From the NCBI GenBank assembly GCA_903921665.1, contig CAIXQT010000384.1, positions 1-5,509 of the forward strand: a DNA stretch of 5,509 bases, written 5' to 3'. Every line of letters begins with the position of its first letter. The stretch's first letter is position 1. The notes under the pieces are model-generated. The model did no database searches. It saw only the letters and a list, made by a program, of their open reading frames with translations, and was not told the origin of the DNA. Positions 1 to 5,237 of the stretch are shown here, one piece after another. The stretch is from an uncultured Opitutia bacterium. GTDB taxonomy: Bacteria > Verrucomicrobiota > Verrucomicrobiia > Opitutales > UBA953. Made by a program: the position numbers and the translations under genes.

Positions 1-1649
1 CGCAGGTCCTGCGGCGTGCAGCGGTAGAGGAGCGAGACGATGATCGCGTTGATGCAGACCGACTTGCCCTGGCCGGTGGCGCCGGCGATGAGCGCGTGCG
101 GCATCTTGGCGAGGTCCTGGATGACGGGCTTGTTGGTGACGCTGTCCACGCCGAGCACGACGGGGAGCTCCATCGAGGCCTCGGCCCACGCCTTCGACTC
201 GATGATCTCGCGCAGGAGCACGTCCTTGCGGTTCTTGTTCGGGATCTCGATGCCGACGGTGCCCTTGCCCGGTACGGGGGCGAGGATACGCACGGCCTCG
301 GCCTCGAGGTTCATCGCGATGTTGTTCGAAAGGTTCGAGATCTTCTCCACGCGCACGCCCGGGGCGGGCTTGATCTCATAGCGGGTGATCGACGGACCCT
401 GCTGGATGCCGACATCGACGCCGTTGGCCGGATCGACCGGGACGCAGTCGACCTTGAATTGCTTGAGGGTCTCGATGAGGTCCGAGGCCCGCTTGCGGAA
501 GTCCTCGGGCACGAGCTTGGAGCCGGCGGCCGGCTCGTTGAGCATCTTGATCTCCGGGAAGACGTAGTCGCCGCGCTTCTTGATGACCTGGCTCGCGCGG
601 GCTTTCTCGATCTGATCCGGCTTCACGATGAGCACCTTGCCGGCGGGAGCGCCGAGCGGGTCCGGCGTCTTGCGCACGGCCTTGGCCTCGGTCTCCTCCT
701 CTTCGTCCTCGTCTTCGTCGACGACCGGTTTCGGCTTCTCGGCCTTCTTGTCCTTGTTGGCGGTGTCGGAAGAAATCGTGACGTTGTCCGGCTCGACCAG
801 ATCGGGGCCGACGGCCTCGTCTTCCTTCGGGCCTTCGTGCGGGATATCGAGCGGCACCAAGACCGACTTGCTCGCGGGCTTGATGGCTTCCTTCGGCTGA
901 GGCACCGCGATGGCGGTACCGACGACTTCCTGCTGCTTGCGGCGAAGTTCGGCGGCGGCGGCTTGACGGCGTCGCTGCTCTTCGGCGGCCGTGAGCGCGG
1001 CGGCCTTGCGTTCGGCGTTCCAAGCCCCGAGGCCGTCGCGCATCTCGGCGATCCAGGACGACAGGGTCGCCTTAGGGTCGTCAGCCAGCGCGCCCAGGAG
1101 GCAGAAGCCGTAAGGGAAGACCAGGATCCAGGCGCCATAATCGCCGAGCACCGGATGGAAGACCGAGCCGAAGAGCATGCCGCCCAGCACGCCGCCGGGC
1201 CCGCGCGGGTCGAAGGCGACGGAGACATCCTTCGCGGTGCCCAGCCAGAGCGTGAGGATCGGGGCGAAGAGGATCACGCACAACGCCATCAAGGTGACCT
1301 TCACCGGCCACAGGGTATGCGCGCGCTGGTTGAGCGCGAACCAGGCGGCCGCGCACAGGAAGAACGGGATGAGGAAGCCGGCGAAGCCGAAGAGGCTGAA
1401 GAGGATGACCGCCACGGTCGCGCCGAAGGCGCCGCATGGATTCTGCGCCGGCTTGGCGTTGGATTCGGCCGGCAGGCTGAAGGTCTTCTCCAGCCACTCG
1501 GGGATGAGGTTCTGGTCCGCGGCGGAATGGAAGAGCATCGCGACGAGCAGGAACGCGCCGATGAGCGCGAGCACGGCGGCGAGGATCGGTTTGCTCTCGC
1601 TGGCCGGGCGGGCGAGCGTGGCGGAGCGTTTGCGGGCGGGAGCAGGCAT
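1..1649 (-). CDS. ftsK: DNA translocase FtsK, N-terminal 549 residues (cut by window edge)
   Basis: FtsK is the membrane-anchored, ATP-driven DNA pump at the division septum that moves chromosome termini and supports dimer resolution. The reading frame is open from the ATG at 1649 to base 1. Seen in order: a basic N-terminus (residues 1-20); hydrophobic segments at about 21-40, 74-106, 116-136 and 172-189, matching the FtsK 4TM module; a short linker with an Ala/Gln/Arg-rich probable coiled coil and an acidic run at 309-321; then the alpha domain, with recognisable ITRYEI, ISNLSNNIA, IPNK and DLAKMPH blocks. Walker A is GATGQGKS, residues 523-530 (bases 60-83), with Gln where many FtsKs have Ser. 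Walker B and the DNA-reading gamma domain lie outside the window. The linker is short compared with E. coli FtsK. The HAD gene stops two bases upstream, so this is the downstream gene of an operon. No clear Shine-Dalgarno is visible, so translational coupling is likely. The family call is very secure. Confidence 0.96.
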   Translation of the reverse strand, partial: MPAPARKRSATLARPASESKPILAAVLALIGAFLLVAMLFHSAADQNLIPEWLEKTFSLPAESNAKPAQNPCGAFGATVAVILFSLFGFAGFLIPFFLCAAAWFALNQRAHTLWPVKVTLMALCVILFAPILTLWLGTAKDVSVAFDPRGPGGVLGGMLFGSVFHPVLGDYGAWILVFPYGFCLLGALADDPKATLSSWIAEMRDGLGAWNAERKAAALTAAEEQRRRQAAAAELRRKQQEVVGTAIAVPQPKEAIKPASKSVLVPLDIPHEGPKEDEAVGPDLVEPDNVTISSDTANKDKKAEKPKPVVDEDEDEEEETEAKAVRKTPDPLGAPAGKVLIVKPDQIEKARASQVIKKRGDYVFPEIKMLNEPAAGSKLVPEDFRKRASDLIETLKQFKVDCVPVDPANGVDVGIQQGPSITRYEIKPAPGVRVEKISNLSNNIAMNLEAEAVRILAPVPGKGTVGIEIPNKNRKDVLLREIIESKAWAEASMELPVVLGVDSVTNKPVIQDLAKMPHALIAGATGQGKSVCINAIIVSLLYRCTPQDL

Positions 1650-1651
1650 GA

Positions 1652-2680
1652 TTATTCGCCGAAGAGGGTTCCCTGCGAGGCGGCGTCAGCGGCCCCGGGC
1701 AGGGTCGGTTCGGCGTGCAGATGGCGCGGCGGACGCGTGACGCGGGCCGCGAGGGCGCGCGTGCGTTCCTGGGCGAGGCGCTCGACCATGCCCGCGAGGG
1801 CGTGGCGGATCCACTTGGGCGTGAAGGAGGCGGCGGAATAATCGCAGGGGCCGTAGCCGTGCACGCGGCCGGCCTGGAGCAACGCGTCGTTCTGCGCGAA
1901 CTCGGCCTCGCTCTCGGGCACGTAGACCGCGAAGGCCTTGCCGCCGTTCTTGCGCAGCAACGAGAAGACGGGGACGTCGCTGGGGCCGTCGGCGACGTAG
2001 ATCATGTTGTCGAACGGCACGCGGCGGTCCTCCGGACGGACGACGGCGTTGACGTCGATGTCGGCGTTCTTGTTCGAGCCTTTGTTGATCTCGAAAAGGA
2101 AGCGGGTCTTGATGGTGTTGTCGACCATGGCGGCGACCTGCGTGATCTCGGTCGGCAGGTCCAGCGACAGCTCATCCTGCTTAGTGAAGTGCGGCGGGAG
2201 CGGGTGTTCGAGGAACTCGCAGCCGTAGATGCCGTCGCAATGCGCGGCGAGGGAGGTGCCGCGGATCATCTCGGCGAGGCCGGTGCTGATGACGTAATGC
2301 TCGAGGACGACCTCGACGTTATGCTTCCGGCCGAGTTCGCGGACGTGCTCCTTGAGCGCGGGGAAGAACTGGGGCAGGCCGGCGCAGAGCTCGATCTCGG
2401 CGCCCAGCTCGCGCAGGCGCGCATTGGTCAGACCCTTCATCAGCCCGGACTTCACGTAGCTGAGCAGGTGGTTGAGGTAGACGGAGTCCTTGGGGGTCCG
2501 GATGCCTTTGCGGGCGTAAAGGGCCGGCAGCTGGTTCGTTTCCTTCCAGAACTGCTCCTCGTCGACCCCGAAAGCCTTGAAGAGCGGGGTCTGCATGTAG
2601 CCCGGACAGAGCGTCTTATCGAAGTCCCACACACAAGTGAGGACGTGGGTGCCGCGGAGCGCGGGTTCCTTGGGCTGCAT
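1652..2680 (-). CDS. HAD-superfamily phosphatase/hydrolase of unknown substrate
   Basis: The predicted protein has 342 residues and the motifs of a cytoplasmic HAD phosphatase that works through an aspartyl-phosphate intermediate. Motif I is DFDKTL, with nucleophile Asp19 and acid/base Asp21. A helical stretch at about 30-115 is probably the cap. Motif II is YVISTG (Ser132). Motif III lysine is probably Lys191 (TIKTR), less likely Lys200. Motif IV is ADGPSDVP (Asp231, Asp235). This pattern is closest to the phosphoserine-phosphatase-like HAD group, but nothing here fixes the substrate. The last 30 residues are a Pro/Ala-rich tail of low conservation value. A GTG at 2731 would extend the frame by 17 residues, but it sits at the expected transcription start of the 2737-2765 promoter, so I chose the ATG at 2680, which leaves about a 50-base leader. 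That leader could form a 5-bp stem (2710-2714 with 2726-2730). The gene ends two bases before ftsK and should be co-transcribed with it. Confidence 0.88.
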   Translation of the reverse strand: MQPKEPALRGTHVLTCVWDFDKTLCPGYMQTPLFKAFGVDEEQFWKETNQLPALYARKGIRTPKDSVYLNHLLSYVKSGLMKGLTNARLRELGAEIELCAGLPQFFPALKEHVRELGRKHNVEVVLEHYVISTGLAEMIRGTSLAAHCDGIYGCEFLEHPLPPHFTKQDELSLDLPTEITQVAAMVDNTIKTRFLFEINKGSNKNADIDVNAVVRPEDRRVPFDNMIYVADGPSDVPVFSLLRKNGGKAFAVYVPESEAEFAQNDALLQAGRVHGYGPCDYSAASFTPKWIRHALAGMVERLAQERTRALAARVTRPPRHLHAEPTLPGAADAASQGTLFGE

Positions 2681-2702
2681 ATCGGTCGAAAAGGGATGAA
2701 GG

Positions 2703-2771
2703 TCGGGCTTGCGGAGGGGAGCCTGCCGCACTCCATTGAATAACGAACGGGCGTCGCCTGTCCAAGCCCGA
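2703..2771. repeat. 9-bp perfect inverted repeat bracketing the HAD-ftsK promoter
   Basis: TCGGGCTTG at 2703-2711 and its exact reverse complement CAAGCCCGA at 2763-2771 are separated by 51 bases. The centres are 60 bp apart. One arm overlaps the minus-strand -35 hexamer, and the other lies in the predicted leader just downstream of the start site. The arms are seen directly. A role as paired operators is inference. Confidence 0.45.
2737..2765 (-). promoter_or_regulatory. Sigma70-type promoter for the HAD-ftsK operon
   Basis: Read on the minus strand, TTGGAC (2765-2760) is followed by a 17-base spacer and TATTCA (2742-2737). Both hexamers are close to consensus and the spacing is optimal. 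The transcript would start near 2730, about 50 bases before the chosen ATG at 2680. This is the best promoter-like sequence in the window and it argues against the GTG start at 2731. Confidence 0.6.
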
Positions 2772-2777
2772 TTAACC
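2770..2777 (+). promoter_or_regulatory. GATTAACC box upstream of prfA
   Basis: GATTAACC lies 10 bases before the prfA ATG. The same octamer precedes tcdA at 4445-4452. Scanning by eye, I find TTAA nowhere else in this window. It could be a -10-like element giving a very short leader, which would fit the lack of a Shine-Dalgarno before prfA, or a protein-binding site serving both divergent genes. No good -35 hexamer is visible at the right distance, so the role is unproven. Confidence 0.3.
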
Positions 2778-2787
2778 TCCTTCCCTG

Positions 2788-3879
2788 ATGTCCGCCAACC
2801 CCCTCCGCCCCGACCTGACCGGCTTCCGCCGCCGCCTGGCCGAGCTGGAAGGCCTGCTGGCCGACCCGGCGACGTTCGCCGATAACCGCCGGGCCGCCGC
2901 CCTGGGGGCCGAACTCCGTTTCACCTCCAAGGCCGTCAAGGCCGACGACGCGCTGGTCAGCTTGGAAAAGGAGCTGGCCGAGGCCCGGACGATGGCCGCC
3001 GAAGCCGACCCCGAGATCCGCGCCATGGCCGCCGAGGAGATCGCCCGCCTGGAACCGGCCGTCGAAATCGCCCGTGAACAGCTGATCCGGTCCATCATCC
3101 CGGTGAATCCGGATGATTCTCGTAATGCTCTTGTAGAAATACGCGCCGGCACGGGCGGGGAAGAAGCCTCGCTCTTCGCCGCCGAGCTGCTCCGGGCTTA
3201 TACCCGCTTCGCCGAGAAGAAGGGCTGGAAGCATGAACTGATGTCCCTTTCCCACTCCGACCTGGGCGGCGTCCGGGACGCGGTCCTGCTCATCGAAGGG
3301 GAAGGCGCCACCGCCCTCCTCCGCCATGAGGCCGGCGTCCACCGCGTCCAGCGCGTCCCGGCCACGGAAGCCTCGGGCCGGGTCCACACCTCCGCCGCCA
3401 CGGTCGCCGTGCTACCTGAAGCCGAGGAAGCCGAAGTCGTGCTCAAGCCCGAGGATCTCGATATGTCCGTGGCCCGGGCCAGCGGCGCCGGCGGCCAGCA
3501 CGTCAACAAGACCGAATCCGCCGTCCAGATCATCCACAAGCCGACGGGGCTGATGGTCTACTGCGCCGACGAACGCTCCCAGCTGCGCAACCGCATGAAG
3601 GCCCTCCGCGTGCTGCGCTCCCGCCTGCTCGACATGACCCGCGCCAAGGAACGCGAGGCCCGCGCCGACGCCCGCAAGACGCAGGTGGGCTCGGGCGACC
3701 GCTCCGAGCGGATCCGCACCTACAATTTCCCGCAGAACCGCATCACGGACCATCGCATCGACCTCACGGTCCACGGGATCGAGCAGGTGCTCGAAGGGAA
3801 TCTCGACCAGCTGGTGGACGCGCTCTTCGAAGCCGATCTGCGCGAGCGCGCCGAAGCGATCACTCGACCGACAGCTTGA
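2788..3879 (+). CDS. prfA: Peptide chain release factor 1 (RF1)
   Basis: RF1 binds the ribosomal A site at UAA and UAG codons and triggers release of the finished peptide. The 363 residues match the usual length (about 360). Seen in order: a helical N-terminal region; the conserved RAGTGGEEA block at about 119-127; the stop-codon reading region with the RF1-type tripeptide Pro-Ala-Thr at 191-193 inside a VQRVPATE context (RF2 has Ser-Pro-Phe there); and the catalytic Gly-Gly-Gln at 235-237 in GAGGQHVNKTES. Gln237 is the residue normally methylated by PrmC. The ATG at 2788 is the first start after an in-frame TAA at 2773. No Shine-Dalgarno is visible; the upstream sequence instead contains CCTCCTT. 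prmC, often next to prfA, is not adjacent here; the next gene is convergent and overlaps by 20 bp. Codons 107-118 are unusually A/T-ending. Identification is secure. Confidence 0.98.
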   Translation: MSANPLRPDLTGFRRRLAELEGLLADPATFADNRRAAALGAELRFTSKAVKADDALVSLEKELAEARTMAAEADPEIRAMAAEEIARLEPAVEIAREQLIRSIIPVNPDDSRNALVEIRAGTGGEEASLFAAELLRAYTRFAEKKGWKHELMSLSHSDLGGVRDAVLLIEGEGATALLRHEAGVHRVQRVPATEASGRVHTSAATVAVLPEAEEAEVVLKPEDLDMSVARASGAGGQHVNKTESAVQIIHKPTGLMVYCADERSQLRNRMKALRVLRSRLLDMTRAKEREARADARKTQVGSGDRSERIRTYNFPQNRITDHRIDLTVHGIEQVLEGNLDQLVDALFEADLRERAEAITRPTA

Positions 3880-4360
3880 GCCGGGCCTGCGCTTCGTCGT
3901 AACGGAGGTCGCCGGCGAGGCGCTTGCCGTCGTCCATCCAACCGTCGACGACCCCGAGGGTCCGTTCGAATGAGCGGCCGGTTTCCGCCGGGGTGAACAC
4001 GATCGCCGGCCAACCTTCCGGACTCTTGCCCACGAAGCTCCAGTTACCCGGGACCTGGCACTGCGCGAGCGCCTTAGCCAGGGGTGCCAGCTTTGCGTCG
4101 GCTAAGGTCGTGCCCGGCCGAGGAATTTCGGAATCCTGCGGCCAGATGCCGTTGTCCCCGCGATATTGCAGGCAGACCGCGCGGGCCTGGACGAACACCG
4201 CCTCGACCGAACTGGCCTTCCGGTGATCGAGGACGACGAAGATGAGCGCGATGGCGAAACCGAAGCCGAGCCCGATCAGGCCGCCTTTCGCGACCGTGAA
4301 CCAGAGCGGCACGCCCGGCGTCAGGAGGATCTTCGTGGTGGGTTTCTCCGCGTCGGACAT
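3860..4360 (-). CDS. Single-pass membrane protein, possibly pseudopilin-like, function unknown
   Basis: I do not recognise this as a named family. The 166-residue protein has a short hydrophilic N-terminus, one membrane helix at about 26-44 (glycine-rich then aliphatic), and an extracytoplasmic domain of about 120 residues. That domain has Tyr-x-x-Asp-Asn-Gly-x-Trp-Pro at 66-74 and a Gly-Asp-Leu-Arg-Tyr stretch near 150-154, which faintly recall type II secretion pseudopilins. The prepilin cleavage motif (Gly-Phe-Thr-Leu-x-Glu) is absent, and the helix is preceded by Lys-Gly-Gly instead. Cys63 and Cys101 could form a disulfide. I chose the ATG at 4360 because the protein then begins with a compact hydrophilic head. 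In-frame alternatives are GTG 4369 and ATG 4456, the latter overlapping the tcdA start. The stop lies inside the last codons of convergent prfA. Coding status is supported by the sensible topology and the frame staying open to a neat overlap with prfA. Confidence 0.72.
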   Translation of the reverse strand: MSDAEKPTTKILLTPGVPLWFTVAKGGLIGLGFGFAIALIFVVLDHRKASSVEAVFVQARAVCLQYRGDNGIWPQDSEIPRPGTTLADAKLAPLAKALAQCQVPGNWSFVGKSPEGWPAIVFTPAETGRSFERTLGVVDGWMDDGKRLAGDLRYDEAQARLKLSVE

Positions 4361-4373
4361 CTCCGTCACGATG

Positions 4374-4385
4374 CCCCGGGCGGGG
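4374..4385. other. Short GC palindrome in the leader of the membrane-protein gene
   Basis: CCCCG and CGGGG flank a 2-base centre, 14 bases upstream of the ATG at 4360 on the minus strand. As RNA it could form a small hairpin of four G-C pairs near the start site. It has no T-run, so it is not a terminator. It may be fortuitous in DNA this GC-rich. Confidence 0.2.
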
Positions 4386-4412
4386 TCGGCCAGCAAGCCT
4401 TGAGGAAAGCGT

Positions 4413-4440
4413 TTGTTCCTTGGAGTGGAGGCGGTATGCC
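4413..4440 (+). promoter_or_regulatory. Weak candidate promoter for tcdA
   Basis: TTGTTC (4413-4418) and TATGCC (4435-4440) are separated by 16 bases. Both hexamers deviate from consensus, and the -10 overlaps the micro-ORF start described at 4426-4450. If used, transcription would start near 4447 and leave a leader of only about 8 bases. An alternative -10 is the GATTAACC box itself, which would make the mRNA essentially leaderless. Confidence 0.22.
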
Positions 4441-4450
4441 CCTTGATTAA
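4426..4450 (+). other. Shine-Dalgarno plus four-codon micro-ORF (Met-Pro-Leu-Asp) before tcdA
   Basis: GGAGG at 4426-4430 is followed after five bases by ATG (4436) and then CCC CTT GAT TAA, ending at 4450. The tcdA ATG follows four bases later at 4455, in a different frame, and has no Shine-Dalgarno of its own at normal spacing. The micro-ORF could deliver ribosomes to tcdA by reinitiation. Alternatively, GGAGG could serve an in-frame TTG at 4443, adding four residues to TcdA, though the 12-base spacing is long. Confidence 0.28.
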
Positions 4451-4452
4451 CC
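4445..4452 (+). promoter_or_regulatory. GATTAACC box upstream of tcdA
   Basis: This is identical to the octamer upstream of prfA at 2770-2777 and ends two bases before the tcdA ATG. It overlaps the stop codon of the micro-ORF. It may be a core promoter element or a shared binding site; the sequence alone does not decide which. Confidence 0.3.
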
Positions 4453-4454
4453 CC

Positions 4455-5237
4455 ATGGATGCGGACCACCTCCAACGCTTCGCCGGCATCGGCCGTCTCT
4501 ACGGACGCGCCGGCATGGAGCGTCTCGCCCGCTCGTCTTTCCTCGTCGTCGGACTCGGCGGCGTCGGCTCCTGGACCGTCGAAGCCCTCGCCCGCTCCGG
4601 CGTCGGCCACCTCGCGATGGTCGACGGCGACTCGGTCTGCGTCTCGAACACCAACCGTCAGCTGCACGCGGTCGCCGGCAACGACGGCAAGGCGAAGACC
4701 GAGGCGATGGCCGAGCGCGCCCGCTCGATCCACCCGAAGATCCGCACGACGCTCCACCAGCGCTTCCTCTCCCGCTTCAATCCGCACGAGGTCCTGGCGG
4801 ATTTCGACGGCGTGGTGATCGATGCGATGGACGCGCTCTCGCCGAAGTGCGGCCTGATCGCCGAAGCGGTGAACCGGAAGCTGCCCGTGGTCTCGGTCGG
4901 CGGCTGCGCCGGCCGCCTCGATGGCACGCGGATCAAGGTCACCGACCTGCGCGACTCGCGCGACGACCCGCTGATGATGCTGGTGCGCAAGCGCCTGCGG
5001 CAGAACTTCGATTTCCCCCGCGGCAAGGCGCCCTTCGGCGTCTCGTGCGTCTGGTCCGACGAACCTTTCACGCAGCCGACGGATTGCGAAGGCCTCCCGG
5101 GCGGCGAGATTCCCGAAGGCGAAGACCTGAGGCCGAACTGCGAGTGGGGTTACGGCACGGCTGCGCATGTGGCCGGCGCGTTCGGCCTCGCGGCCGCCGG
5201 CGAGGCGCTCCGCCTCTCGCTATCACGCCCCGAATAA
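4455..5237 (+). CDS. tcdA: tRNA threonylcarbamoyladenosine dehydratase TcdA (CsdL)
   Basis: TcdA is an E1-like, ATP-dependent enzyme that dehydrates t6A at position 37 of ANN-decoding tRNAs to the cyclic form ct6A, improving decoding. In E. coli it works with the CsdA/CsdE sulfur-transfer pair; neither gene is in this window. The 260 residues match the family length. Seen: an RFAGIGRLYG-like N-terminal signature (8-17); the nucleotide-binding glycine loop GLGGVGS (33-39); an acidic pair in VDGDSV (Asp57, Asp59); the NTNRQ block with Arg68; Lys81 in GKAKTE; the IDAMD block at 122-126; VSVGGCAG near 146-153; the TDLRDSRDDPL block at 163-173; and the C-terminal NCEWGYGTA block matching the family's conserved Cys-x-x-Gly-x-Gly-x-Ala. 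The frame is open upstream to 4413 with TTG and GTG options, but homology begins at about Arg8 and the ATG at 4455 fits. The gene's end overlaps convergent tatD by 15 bp. Confidence 0.95.
   Translation: MDADHLQRFAGIGRLYGRAGMERLARSSFLVVGLGGVGSWTVEALARSGVGHLAMVDGDSVCVSNTNRQLHAVAGNDGKAKTEAMAERARSIHPKIRTTLHQRFLSRFNPHEVLADFDGVVIDAMDALSPKCGLIAEAVNRKLPVVSVGGCAGRLDGTRIKVTDLRDSRDDPLMMLVRKRLRQNFDFPRGKAPFGVSCVWSDEPFTQPTDCEGLPGGEIPEGEDLRPNCEWGYGTAAHVAGAFGLAAAGEALRLSLSRPE

Noticed and set aside
96..1841. A 581-codon open frame on the plus strand, antisense to ftsK and the end of the HAD gene
   Set aside because: It is a shadow of the GC3-biased minus-strand genes: the product is low-complexity Arg/Glu/Gly/Asp-rich with no domain, while the opposite strand encodes clear FtsK motifs.
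1715..2743. A 342-codon plus-strand frame opposite the HAD gene
   Set aside because: Valine/Glu/Gly/Leu-rich composition typical of an antisense frame in high-GC DNA; the HAD motifs lie on the minus strand.
2452..3387. A 311-codon minus-strand frame spanning the prfA-HAD intergenic region
   Set aside because: It crosses the divergent promoter region and runs antisense to prfA, then out of frame through the HAD gene; no domain or plausible start signal.
4398..4445. CCTTG repeated three times (4398, 4418, 4441) at roughly two-turn spacing
   Set aside because: Five-base repeats are expected by chance and the spacing is uneven (20 and 23 bases); not enough to call an operator array.
4453..4458. 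CCATGG palindrome giving back-to-back ATGs for tcdA and for an extended membrane protein
   Set aside because: The 32-residue extension of the membrane protein looks like translated intergenic DNA and would leave no promoter space; the 4360 start is preferred.
4074..5168. A 364-codon minus-strand frame opposite tcdA
   Set aside because: It covers tcdA, whose family motifs are unmistakable on the plus strand; the product is Arg/Ala/Asp-rich with no recognisable domain.
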